DNA from: Mastigamoeba balamuthi
Lineage: Eukaryota; Evosea; Mastigamoebida; Mastigamoebidae
NCBI GenBank assembly: GCA_902651635.1
Contig: CACRSC010000054.1
Location: 282,158-346,157 of the forward strand
Direction of reading: 5' to 3'
Length of the DNA: 64,000 nt
The number at the start of each line of letters is the position of its first letter. Position 1 is the first letter of the stretch. The position numbers were made by a program, and so were the translations under genes. Shown in pieces: positions 31,626-42,906 of this stretch. Under the pieces are notes generated by a model. It was not told the origin of the DNA. It ran no database searches and was given only the letters and a program-made list of their open reading frames with translations.

Positions 31626-31902
31626 ATCACATCTTCTCTCGCGTGAAAGGGCGCCTCCATCGTGCAACCATCTCTTCTCCCCAGTCCCACAGCTCGAGCC
31701 TGTCAGATAAGGGTCACCCAATGTGAAGTTCACTTGACGAGGTGTTGCCTGATCTGACGACGAATTCGGTGTATGTGTGACGCGGCGAATTTTCTCCTTG
31801 GTGGAAAACGGTGCAGTTGTGACGTGTCCACGCCCGTGGGTTTCGTATAAATTGATCCTCTTGGCAGTGCGACGGGGTACAGCTCTCGTGGAGACTTGGC
31901 AG

Positions 31903-33011
31903 ATGAAGGTGTTTGTGACAGGCGCAACGGGCTACATTGGCGGCGAGGTGGTGAGGGCTCTGCTCTCTCGCGGCCACGAGGTCACCTCCCTCGTCCGCGG
32001 CGACGCGTCCCGCGCACCGGCGGGCTCCACGGCGCTCGTGGGTACTCTCCAGCAGGCCTCGGAATGGATCCCCGTCGCCGTCCAGCACGACGCAATCGTC
32101 CACTGCGCCTTTGACAGCAGCTCAATGGACACGGAGGGCTACAGCACCGTTTGCTACAAAGGCACGGTCCTCCTCTCTCACCGATCCTCGCTGAGCTACC
32201 TATCAGACGCGGAGCTGACGGTCTCGCTGGCCGAGGCTGCAAAGAAGGCGGGCAGGACCAAGGTCATGGTCATCACGACCACCCTCTCCCTGGTCCTCGG
32301 ACAGCCCGGTACTCCCTACGCTGCCCCCGCCCTCCACTGTCCTGACCGACTGGTTGCAGGAACTCCCGACGAGTACGCGGCCACCGACAGGATGGCGGAC
32401 TGCGAGAAGGGGCGGCTGGAGTGCGAGACGAGACTCTTTGCCACCGCGGCGCCGGGGTTCCGTACGTGCAGTGTGCGACCTGGCTGGGTGTACGGAGGCC
32501 CCGGAGGTATGCTGGCCTTCGTGAAGGACCAGGGCACGCCATTTGTCGTCGAGGGCGGCTCGGCGGACGTGGCGCTGGTGACAGTGCAGGATCTTGCGAG
32601 GCTCTACGTGTTCCTCGTGGAGCACGAGAGCTGCTCCGGGCCCTTCCACGGTGCCGCAGACGGCAACACTGCCACGTGGCGCCAGGTGGCCCAGCGTCTC
32701 AGCGACGCGATGCACCGCAACGGCAAAATCAGGAGTGCGCCACCATTGGAGGGCTGTCGACAGTGGCTCACTCGCTCGCCCGCAGACCTGTCGCTGAGCC
32801 AGGCGAGGAAGGAGTTTGGCTTCTTGTCCGACTTCCTGGTCCGCCCCTTCCTTCCCGGCGTCCAAGGCGCCGACTGACACAGCGGTTCCCTCCCACCTAG
32901 GTGGTTCCCTTCAGAGGGCGCAGCACAAAGGCGCACGAGGTCGGGTTCGAGTGGAAGGATCCGGCCCTACTTGACGACTTCGACCGCTACGTGAAGGAGC
33001 TCAGCTGTTGA
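31903..33011 (+). CDS. NAD(P)-dependent epimerase/dehydratase-like SDR, paralogue 2
   Basis: Exons 31903-32161, 32207-32308, 32360-32734, 32786-32838 and 32901-33011; 299 residues, closely similar to paralogue 1 along its whole length (MKVFVTGATGYIGGEVVRAL; VQHDAIVHCAFD; RPGWVYGG). Introns 1-3 contain no stop and are multiples of three, so an unspliced frame would read on to 32877; the paralogue shows where the true joints lie. Intron 1 (32162-32206) begins with GC where paralogue 1 has GT, a likely GC-AG intron. Same head-to-tail orientation, 277 bp apart: a recent tandem duplication that has since diverged. Confidence 0.85.
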
Positions 33012-33114
33012 ACCTCACCTCTGACAAAGAAAGCAACAGCAATGGAGTTCTCGGGCATCAGTTTACAACTCTACATCATTGTTTTGCTTCACTCTGCACT
33101 GCGGAGGCGGGGGG

Positions 33115-34696
33115 CTACTTCCAGAAGGTGAGGACTCCCCCTGCGATCCTTACGGTCTTCCCGAGGTACCGCATTCCCGTGAGGTCGGTCCACGAGCCGG
33201 CCTGGGTTGGCGTCGGGGAGTCGGCCACGTGGTCCGCGAACATCGTCTGCGGCGACGCGGGCGCCCCGAGGAACCTCGCGTTCCACTCCCTGATCTCCCG
33301 CTCGACCTGCGCCCCCGCCTGCTGCACCTCGAGGTCGCGCTCCCAGCACGCCTGCAGCAGCGAGGCGACGAAGGGGACCAGCTCCCTGCCGTGCAGTATC
33401 TCTTCCCTGTAGACCACCTGCAGCGCGAAGACGCAGAACAGGAGGCGCTCCTCGCGCAGCAGGACGCTGGCCCCCTTGGCGAGCAGGAAGCCCTCGAGCA
33501 TCTGTCCGGCCACGCAGACGAGCTCGTCGACGCGGCCCTGCGACGCCGCGCGGCTGAACGCGCGGGCCATGGCCTGCAGGGCGTCCATGTGGAGTCTGTG
33601 GCCCTGCTCGCCGCAGGCCCAGCCCCTGCAGGCCACAAAGAGCTCCGCCGCGTCCTCGACGTCCATCGCGGGCAGCCTGTCGCTGTGCAGCCACCGGACC
33701 AGCGCCGCGAGCGAGCGCCGCCCCAGGGGCACCTCGACGCGGCTCTGGCTGTGCGCCCCGGCCTTGGCGCCCCCCGCGAGGGCCGCGCGGAAGTACTCGA
33801 GCTTCTCGAGCACCGGGCGGGAGGCGTACAGCGTCCCCGCCTCGCGCGCGGTGCCCACGACGGCGACGGCGTCGGTGCAGTCGAGGTCCGCGGAGCAGAA
33901 GGACCGGTAGATGCCCAGGGCCTCGGCCGAGGGGTCGCCGACGTCGCGCTGCGGCAGCACCGCGTAGCCCACGGCCGACAGCGGCCGCGCAATGACGGCG
34001 CCGCGCGCGAGCAGCCACGCGACCAGCACGACGTTGCACGCGCTGCTCTCGACGGCCGCGTGCAGGGCCGTCCTCCCCCAGGCGTCCTCCGCGTTGGCGT
34101 CGCAGCCCAGCTCGTCGACGAGCAGCACGGCGCACTCGAGACTTCCCTGCCCGGATGTAATTTCGGAATTTCAATTCAATTGCCAATTCGAGCGGGAGAA
34201 AATGGAGAATTCGATATTCAATTGTTCTGGGGGGCGCAGGAAACGCACGGCGAGCGCTGCGGCGTGCAGGGGGGTCATGGCGGGCATGCCGCCGCCCGGG
34301 GCGACTGCGGAGATGTCGAGCTCCGTGCGGAGCCTGTGCGCGGCGTCGAGCAGCGCGCGCAGTGCCCTGTGGCTCGCGTGTGCGGCCGCCAGGTACGCAG
34401 CGCTGACGTCGCCCGACGCCGTCCGCTCGTTGGGGTCCGACCCCATCGCCAGCAGGGCCCTCAGCCTGCCCTCGTCGACCACGGCCGTGTCCAGGCACAC
34501 GAGCAGCAGCGGCCACCTGCGCTCGGCCGCGTCTCTGAGCGATGCGGCGACTCCGCAGGTGTCCGAGGGGAGGAAAATGCGGGGCGAACCCGTCGGAGAC
34601 GCCGAGGGGACGCTGGGCGCCTGGCGGGTCGCCGGGGCCCGGGGCTGGCGCGGTGCTGGCCGCGACGAGAGGCGCGGGCTCGTTTGCGGAGCTCAT
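33115..34696 (-). CDS. Ankyrin - BTB/POZ domain protein
   Basis: Exons (minus): 34696-34590, 34534-34249, 34146-33115; 474 residues. After a disordered Pro/Ala start come three to four ankyrin repeats (LLAMGSDPNERTASGDVSAA; MTPLHAAALA joined to GSLECAVLLVDELGCD; AWGRTALHAAVES). A BTB-like region follows (DCTDAVAVVG, ASRPVLEKLEYFRAAL, VEVPLGRRSLAALVRWL) with a BACK-like helical tail. ANK-BTB proteins are often cullin-3 adaptors. Intron 2 (34147-34248) is unusually AT-rich with repeated CAATT and GAATT units. The start lies in a 475 bp spacer. Confidence 0.8.
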
Positions 34697-35171
34697 GGCG
34701 GAGGCCGTTGTCTGGTCTGCCCTCGGGGCTGCTCTCTGTGTTGTGTTTTCGCTCTGCCCCTCAGACGGCACTTTGTTCCTTCTGTTTCCTCGGTTCCCGT
34801 TCTCCCAGCCTATCTGCGATCTCCCCGGGGTCTCCTGGCCCCAGGCGCCTTGCGCGCTGTGCCGCGTGTGCTGCTGCTCGGCGAGGCGTCTGTGCAGCGG
34901 AGGCCGCGCCGAGAGCTGCCCGATATCAGAGAATCTCTTGGTTGAACTTAGGTGCACTGTCAGTTTGCTGGCCATGTGGAATTCTGGGCCACCACGCCCT
35001 GCCTTCCCTCAAGCCTGTACACCCCTCGCCGCGGGATGCGAGATCCGCGCTCGCAAGTTCCCCGGGGGGTCGCCACTTGTCCCCAGCATATTAGGAAACA
35101 CGGACTGGTGTATCTTTTGTGCACAGAATTGCCGGCGACTCGCCAATTGTGTCATGCGGTTCTGCCGCCGC
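34697..35171. other. Intergenic region with GATATC box
   Basis: Spacer between the start of the ANK-BTB gene and the 3' end of the cyclase gene. A GATATC box lies at about 34921. No ORF of interest was seen. Confidence 0.4.
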
Positions 35172-37626
35172 TCACGGTCTGAGGGCGGCCTTGGAGGCGT
35201 CTCCCGACAGATCGTGTGTGACGTTGGAAGCCTCGCAGGGGTTCTCGATGTTGTTCTCTGCTGCCAGCAGCACCCGCTCTGCGTCCCTGAGCACAGCGCT
35301 GCTGCCCTGCTGGGCGGCCACGACGGCCCGCAGGCTCTCGATGCACTCTGCCCACTCGTACCTGTTGTACGCCTGCATGGCCCTGTCGTACGCCCTCATG
35401 GTCTGCAGCTCCCCGTCGTCGACGCCGCTGCGCCTGCCGACGATGGTAGAGACGAGCATCGGGAGGTCGGGGCCGCGCAGCTTGATGCAGCCCACCGTCC
35501 GGACCACGAGCTCGCACGCGCCCATCTGCGTGCTGGCGGCCTCCCAGGTCTCGCCGGTCAGCAGGATGCCAGTGCCCTCGGGGTCCAGGGCCTTGGCGGC
35601 GCTCTGTAGGCGCGAGGCGATGCAGACAGTGTCCCCGATGGCCGTGAAGTTTGTTAGGGTGCCAAAGGCCCCGATGTCGCCGACGAGGACCTCCCCTGCC
35701 GCCACACCGATGCGGACGCGCGGCCGCTCGAAGGAGCGGTAGAGGCCGAGCTCGTCCCACGACCTGCAGAGCTCGGCGACCGCGTCGCGCATGCCGAGGG
35801 CCGCGGAGCACGCGCGGAGCTGGTGGTCCCTGCACTCGTACGGCGCGTTGAAGACGGCCATCACCTCGTCGCCCATCAGCTTGTCAATGTACCCGCCGTG
35901 GCGCTTGGCGACGTTGGCCAGCGTTGTCAGGACCTCGTTGAGCATGCGCCCGAACTCGGCCATGGTGCCCTCGCGCTTGCTGCGGTCGATCATGGCCGTG
36001 GAGCCCTGAATGTCGCAGAACAGCGCCGTGATGGTCTTGGGTGCCAGCGGCATCTCGACGACCCTGTTCTCGATTATCCACGAGCAGAGGTCCATGCTGA
36101 CGTAGCGCCCCACGGCGTAGAGCGACTCGGCCATCTTGCTGGCCGAGACCAGCAGGTCGCTGACCTCGGCCAGCAGGTGGCTGCCGCCGAAGCCCGCGAT
36201 GCTGCTGCTGCCCTCCTCGATGCAGTTCTGGCCCGTCTGAACGGTCCCGACGACGTCGATCTCGGACCTGGACTTGGGCACCGCGAGCCTGGGGGCGACG
36301 ACGTGGTGGCCCGAGACGGCGGCCAGGTCTTCCATGTTGAGGCACGAGAGGCGCGAGATGGTCTTGGAGGTCCGGATGAGCGGGCGTGAGACGAAGACGA
36401 GGCCGGCGACGATGGCGACTGCCAGCGACGACACAAACAGCACCACCGTAATGGTGATGGTGACGACGACGCCCCTGTTGATGGCGCCCCAGTAGTCGTC
36501 GACGGGGATGGCCACGACGTAGTACATGGGGGCGAACCCCGTCTCGGGGTGTATCTCCTCGAGGCTCACCAGGACCTGGCACGGCCTACCCCCGATCGTC
36601 GCCGTGCCGAAGTCCTGCGAGAGCGTACGGCCTCCGGACGTCAGCCCCTCGACGTACCTCCCGACGTCGCGTGTCATCGCGTCGGTGCTGTTCCTCGCGA
36701 AGACGCGCTGCGCGGTGCTGCCGACGAAGAGCGACGTGTTCCTGGTAGTCGAGAAGAGCAGCATCGTGTCGGCCTCGATGAGCCACACGTGCCCTGTCTT
36801 GCCGACCTGCTGCGCGCGCATGAACTGCTGCCACCCGGTGACGGACATGATGACGCCGCGGACGCCGCAGGTCCTGTTGGGCTCGCGGAGGGACCCGTGC
36901 GTCTTGCTGACCGCGATGATCTGCATGCCCGAGGGGATCCCGATGTAGAACCTGCCCCACACCATCCTGCCCGGGCTGGCGACGGCCGCCGAGAACCACG
37001 GACGCGTGAACACCGTGAACGACGGCGTCGTGCTCTGCAGCTTCCCGAGGTCGATGGTCCCGTTGGCCGTGTTGACCACAACGTCGTTACTGTCGTTCGG
37101 GGAGCCACGGAGCAGTGAGCCAACGGGGGAAGCGGCAGCGACGAATGAGGCAGGCAGTCGCTACGCACACATACATCGGCACCCCCGGTATGGCCTTGGA
37201 CTGGAGCATCGGTGGGTTGCCGAAGGTGCAGACTGTGGAGCCGAAGCGGTCGGCGGCGATGATGGCCCAGCCCGAGCGCTCGGGGACGCTGACCTTGTTG
37301 AAGTAGTCCCGCCAGCGGCCCTGCACGACCGCCCCCGAGACGTTGTAGTCGTCCGAGCACGCGCCCGGCGAGGACTGAGCGATGAGAGCGATCTCCGACG
37401 TGATCTGCTCGGCCTGGCTGATGGTCATCTCGAGGGCCACCATCACCTTGTTGGCGATCTCGCCGACGAGGTCCCGGCTGACCGCCCGCGTGCTCGCGTT
37501 GGCCTGCACGTACCACACGACCCACTGCGGCACGACCGACACGACGACGGACCCCGCGATGAGCGCCACGCAGAGGCCGCCCAGGCCCAGCTTGAGCCTG
37601 CAGCACCGAACGCTCTGACCTTTCAT
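35172..37626 (-). CDS. Membrane class III adenylyl/guanylyl cyclase
   Basis: Exons (minus) 37626-37169 and 37089-35172 give 791 residues. The N-terminus has a basic start and one membrane helix (LGLGGLCVALIAGSVVVSVV), followed by an extracellular dCACHE-like sensor of about 370 residues (with YYVVAIPVDDYWG near its end). A second helix (VVVTITITVVLFVSSLAVAI) leads into a HAMP-like linker and a class III cyclase domain. The first metal site is FCDIQGST and the second KLMGDEVMAVF with the purine-contact Lys. The loop GDTVCIASRL keeps Asp and the transition-state Arg, but has Cys where cyclases have Asn (GDTVN). It would make cAMP in response to an external ligand. The Cys swap may lower activity. 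A helical tail of 100 residues follows. Confidence 0.87.
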
Positions 37627-39031
37627 GCTATTCTCGGGGGCCTTTTGCCTCAGCTGGCTTCTACTAAAATGATCGCGTCGCGTTGCCACCGGTTCGCTTT
37701 TGAGATGCTAGTGACGAATGGCCGAGTCACCGTGTTTTGCCTGTTTTGCCCATAAATTTGTGCTGCTGTGGCACAGGCAGCGCACGGCAGAGGTCGTGCG
37801 CCGCTGGACGGCACCTGAAGCTAAGCTCCCAGAGTCGTCTGCATGAGCCGTATGTGCGAATAGTGCTTGGGGAGCGCTTAAAACAGCTTGCCACATGGGG
37901 CAATGCCGCGCTTCCGTGAAAGGCGATTTGCTCGTGCTGTGGCATTTCCAGCAAAGCAGCACCCCCAAGGGGGAAGCGCGGAGGACAATCCGCCGGTGGG
38001 CGCACTGGAGGAAATGCGGCCTGAGTCGATGTTGTGTGGCTCCCCACCTGTGGGCTGGTCAAACTGAGGGGAATTCACATTAAATACCGGGCATGGCGGG
38101 CTTTCAAAGGTCCGTGTGCTGCAGCTGCTTACCGCGGGCACACTCGGCTCCCGGGCGTACACAAAAAACGGGTCAGAGAAACTACGCCAATTCCTCTCGC
38201 ACTACTTTAGTGAATCTCAATATGAGCCCCGTTGGCTGCTCCGGAACTACTCAGCTTTCAAACCAAATTGAGGGAGTAACTTCCTTATTTATGGCCATTA
38301 TTTTCATCAACGATGACATCATTATGACGGCCTATTCTGGGTGAACACATTCAACCTCCGAGGGATTAGAAAACGCACAAGTGAACTTAGTGTCTGGTGC
38401 TGAGCAATGAGAGTCAGGCTCATACAGAAAAGTACGCAGAAGAGCCACAAAAGTCTTGGCTGAATTTCACTCCTCATGCGTAGTTCATACGTATGGATGG
38501 TCACCGGGCATACTTGGCGCGTAGTGGGATGACTACAGAGGCATCTTGCCGCCATCCCATCCCGCACAAAGCCACGTACCACACAGAGCTGAGCGTCTGT
38601 CCTTTTGGCAATCTGCAATCTGTCTTACACTCCATCCCTCTGTGTAGCAATGAATGGCACGGGTGGAGATATTATGTATCGGAACCAGAAACAGAGGTGA
38701 AGCAGAACGGGGGGACATACCTCTCGAACTCGCCCACTTTCGGGCGGACGCAGGCCGATCCTCGTAAATGCTGCCATGTCGGTTCCGCGCGGCTCGCCTC
38801 CTCCTAAAATTGCCGCCCGGGGCGGCCTGGATAATCCGAGGAAAAGTCTTTTTCTTAAGCTTTTTCGGAACAATTCGGAGGGCGTGACACACGCGCACAG
38901 CCCTCGCGCCCCTGTGAAACCTGACCCACCGCAAAACCCCAATCCTCCCTCTTCTGCCTGACCCCCCCCCGCAAAACCCCAATCCCCTCTTCTGCCTCAC
39001 ACCCCCCACACCCCCCACACGCCCCACGCCG
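37627..39031. other. Intergenic region, no gene recognised
   Basis: 1.4 kb between divergent genes. The middle (about 38170-38700) is less GC-rich. There is a GC palindrome at about 38811 (GCCGCCC-G-GGGCGGC) and C-rich tracts (CCCCCCACACCCC type) immediately before the RasGEF start. I see no coding exon or RNA gene. Confidence 0.4.
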
Positions 39032-41067
39032 ATGTCGCAATACCCGCCGGACGTGTCGTCGCCGAGCCCCTCGGCCACGTCGTCGTCGTCGGCGTTCGCG
39101 TTCGACTCGCTGCTGCTGGCGCACTGCAACCCGCGGGCCACGATGCCGCCCATCAAGCTCTCCATGGGCGCCTCGCCCTCGCTGGCGCCCTCGGCCATCG
39201 ACCTGGCCGCCCTGTCCGCGCAGCCGCAGCGCTCGCGGTCGCCTCCGCCCGCCCGCTCGGCGCTGCACTCGCCGTCGCTCTCGTTCTGCTCGCCGCCCGA
39301 CGCTGTCGTCCGCACGCGGACGCTCTCGAGCCCCGGGGCCTCGCGCAAGCTCTGCGTCGTGCCCCCGGCTGCCGCCCCGCTGCCCCCTGCGCCGCCGGCG
39401 CTGCACCAGTCGCGGTCGTTCGCGCGGACCATCAGCGAGACGTGCCTGTTCGGCGGCCCCACGCGGCACAGGCGCTGCAAGTCCAAGGACGGCAGCCCCA
39501 GTACCTCGCCCTCGTCCGGGCCGCTGGCGGCGCCCGCGTCGCCCACGGGCCTCGCGCTGCTCAAGTCGCCCTCGCCGGTGCTCGCCCCGTGCGTGTGCCC
39601 GCTGCCCGACGCCTGGGAGCTGCGCGAGGACGCCGAGGGCGGTGTGTACTACGCCAACGCCTCCGAGGGGCTGCTGATGGTCCAGCGCCCGCGGGCGCCG
39701 CCCGACGAGGCCCCGGGGGCCGCGCCGCTGCCCGAGGGCTGGGCCGAGCGCGTGGACTGGTCCTCGGGGCGCCGCTACTACGTCTGCGCGTCCACGGGCG
39801 CCGTGCAGTGGTCGCGGCCCGTCTGCGAGGGCGTCGTCTTCGGGCAGGTCGTCGACGCGTTCACCAGCGGGGCCCCCGGGGGCGACGACGCGCTCGAGGG
39901 GCTCCTCTGCACGTGCGCCGTCGCCCGCAGCGCCGCCGGCGACGGCGCGGCCCGCGTGATGGCCGCGCTGGCCACCAAGTTCGCGGTCCCCCGCGAGCCC
40001 GACGAGGAGCGGGCCAAGCAGGCGAGGCTGCGCATCTGCAAGGGCCTCCTGCACTGGCTGTCGCAGTACCCCGAGGACTTCGCGCCCGCCGTCCTCTCGG
40101 CCGCCCGCGAGCTGCTCGAGGCCATCCGCGCGCAGGGCTTCGTGCTCGCGGCCCGCAGCATCGAGCAGAAGATCGACGAGGTCGTGGCGACGGCCGACTG
40201 CCGCTCGCCGCGGACCGGGCGCATCAGAGTGCGCCCCGCGCCGCAGCCCGAGGGCCCCGCGGCGGCGCCGGGCGACGCGGGGCCGGTGGTCGAGAAGTGG
40301 TTCTCGCCGCTGGTGCTGCCCGCGGCGTCGCTGGCGCAGCTGATCAAGGACATCGACTTTGAGCTCTTCTCGCGGCTGCCGCTGCGGGCCATCTGCTCGC
40401 CCGAGCTGCGCCACGAGTGCGCGGCCATCACGCAGCAGTTCCTCGACGTCGCCGACTGGGCCTCGACGACCATCGTCCGCGAGTTCGACGACGGCGGCCG
40501 CGTGCGCGTGCTGGGCTACTTTGTCGACCTCGCCGACGCGCTGCGCCTCGAGCTCGACTTCCAGGGCTGCCTCGCCGTCGTCGCCGCGCTCTCGTCCGAG
40601 CCCGTGCAGGTCCTGCGCCACACGTGGGCCGCGCTGGCCCCGGCGTCCGTCGCCAAGTACCGCGCCCTCGAGGAGCTCTGCGCGCCGGGCGACGGCGTCT
40701 ACGCGCGGCTCTTCGACGCCGCGATGCTCGCCAACAACGCGGCCGTGCCGCACGTGCCGTCGCTGCTGCAGAAGGCCGACCGCGTGGCGCTGATGGAGCC
40801 GCCCGCGAGGTACTTCGAGCTGGGCTCCGTCATCGCGCTCATCGCCAGGCTGCAGCGCTACAACAAGGAGCCCGTGCACAAGGACCCCATGTCCTGCAAG
40901 GCCCTGCAGTGCGTGTCCCCCAGCCGTCGTCTCTCCCCGGGTCTCACAACGGTTTTCTGCGACGTGTGCGCAGGTTTCTGAGGAGCATCGGGTCATACAG
41001 CATGCCATCAGAGGAGCTGCTCTCGTTGGCGTTGGCTGTTGAGGGCAAGACCCAGATCCGCAAGTGA
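39032..41067 (+). CDS. WW-domain Ras guanine-nucleotide exchange factor
   Basis: Exons 39032-40908 and 40974-41067; 656 residues. It activates small GTPases of the Ras family by GDP release. The first 190 residues are Ser/Pro-rich and disordered. Two WW domains follow (DAWELREDAEGGVYYA, and LPEGWAERVDWSSGRRYYV to VQWSRP). A RasGEF_N-like region begins GVVFGQVVDAF and runs through LLHWLSQYPEDF. The CDC25 catalytic domain contains TTIVREFD, YFVDLADALRLELDFQGCLA, LRHTWAAL, the helical hairpin region, and ARLQRYNKEP near the end. WW domains bind Pro-rich partners. The intron (40909-40973) falls 30 codons before the stop. Confidence 0.87.
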
Positions 41068-41411
41068 GGTGTTTTTTTCTGGTTTCGTTTTTTTTCTTTC
41101 GAGTCACACAGCGGGCTGGCTCCACGGGTCGGCACGATTGTGGATGGTTGGCCCGCACACCTCGCTCGAATGTACGTCTGGACTTTTCTTCAACCGCAAC
41201 ACGCACGCCCACCCCACACGCACGCCCTGGACGTCAGGATGTCAGATATCCATGTCAGCCAGATTTCTCTGTGTATCTTTATCTTCCTCGCGAAGGTGCA
41301 CTGCGCTTACCGGCTCCCACAGTAACCACTTGCTGTGCGGAGTATAGAGAAAGCCGGGCACTGCACGGGCCCGCACACCCCACCGGAACCTCTCACACAC
41401 CCAGCAGCCGC
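41068..41411. other. Intergenic spacer
   Basis: 344 bp, T-rich just after the RasGEF stop and then GC-rich; it contains one ATATC near 41245. Nothing else. Confidence 0.4.
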
Positions 41412-42769
41412 ATGGCGACGTTCACGAACCCGTGGGACACGTGGACAGGCGGCACGTCGCGCTGCTGTGCGCTGCTGCACACGCTGTGGAACCTGCCCAG
41501 CCTGTTCAGCGGCCTGCTCTGGCCCGCCGCCTCCCCCAGCGCCGCCTTCAGCGCAGACCTCGAGGCCAGCATCCCCTGGGAGCGCACCGACCCCTCGGAG
41601 CTCGCCGCAGCGCCCAGCGGCGGCCTGCAGGCCGTGTGGGCCGGGCAGTCGTCCGTCGTCGTGCAGGCGGCGGGCATGACGGTCCTCGTCGACCCCGTCT
41701 GGGCCGCGTCGCTCTGGCCGTCGATCGCCCGCCTGCGCCCCGTGCCCTTTGAGCTGCGCGACCTGCCCCGCGTCGACGTCGTGCTCGTCTCGCACAACCA
41801 CTACGACCACCTCGACTACGCGACCGTCGCTGCGCTCCGCGACCTCTTCGACCCTCTCTTCCTCGTCCCCGCGGTCAGCGCCCAGCCCCGCCCACAGCAC
41901 CCACTGGCCCGGGCTCCCCCGTGCTGACGGCAAGCGGGCGCAGGGGCTGGCGAGGTGGTTCCGCGACAGCCTGGTCTGCAGGGTGGAGGAGCTCGACTGG
42001 TGGGAGCAGCGGGAAGTGGGCCCCCTGAGCTTCGTCTTCGTCCCCGCGCAGCACTGCTCGCGCAGGGGGCTCTTCGACCTCAACAAGGCAAGCCATGCCC
42101 CCCCCCCCCCCAGCCATCCAGGCCGTGTCGCGCGCGTCGTTCTCTGCGCTGCTACCTCGCTGACGATGCGATGGCGGTCGCGTAGTCGCACTGGGGAGGC
42201 TGGGTGATCAACGACAAGCAGGGCGGCCACACAGTGTACCACGCTGGCGACACCGGCATGTGCCCGTGAGTACCGACCCTCGTCGCAGCGCGCACGGTAG
42301 CTCTGTGTTCTCAGAAAGGGTCTTCGCCTCCGCAGTGCGTTCAGAGAGATAGGGAGCAGGTACGGGCCGTTTGACCTGTCCTTCATCCCCATCGGGCCCG
42401 TGGAGCCCCGAGAGTGCGTCCCACACACAGTCCGGGCGGGGGCTGTGGGCAGCTCCTTCTCTGACGCCGTCGCACTTGCCCAGAGTGATGGAGGAGCAGC
42501 ACCTCGACCCCGTCGACGCCATCGAGGTGCGTGCGGGTCTCTCTGGGGGCCATGCCTCGTTGCTCACGCTCGGGGCGTCCCACTGGCAGGTGCACAGGGA
42601 GGTGATGTCCAAGCGGTCGGTCGCCATACACATCGGCACGTTCTCCTTCGGCATCAGCTCGGAGCTGCCCGGCGACCCCGTACGCGGTCTCGAGCGGTGG
42701 ACGCGCGAGTTCGGCATACCCCGAGGCACCTTCACCGTCGAGCCCATCGGCAGGGTCATACGCGTGTGA
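41412..42769 (+). CDS. NAPE-PLD-like metallo-beta-lactamase hydrolase
   Basis: Exons 41412-41873, 41944-42087, 42186-42265, 42336-42413, 42484-42526 and 42590-42769; 328 residues. It matches N-acylphosphatidylethanolamine phospholipase D along its length: TVLVDPVWA, the metal-binding SHNHYDHLDYATV (HxHxDH), ELDWWEQ, the H of FVPAQHCSRRGLFDLNK, WGGWVIND, YHAGDTGMCP, FREIGSRYGPFDLSFIPIG, EQHLDPVDAIE and AIHIGTF. The family hydrolyses membrane N-acyl phospholipids to N-acylethanolamines with zinc. There is no long signal peptide, but residues 18-40 are hydrophobic and may touch membrane. Intron 2 starts GCAAG after AACAAG, so it is a GC-AG intron; phases fit only this way. Confidence 0.9.
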
Positions 42770-42906
42770 CCCAACGCGAGCGCCTTCCCCCCTGCTCGGT
42801 CTTTGCACAGTCCTCTCTTCTCTTTCTCTTCTCTTCTCTTCTCTTCTCCCCCCTCCGGCAACGCAACAGCCAACAGCGCTTCGGGGGGAACTCCCGCCCG
42901 GCACCT

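Noticed and set aside
31777-32877. Single 366-residue ORF for SDR paralogue 2
   Set aside because: It reads through three stop-free introns and has the wrong C-terminus; the paralogue alignment gives five exons ending at 33011.
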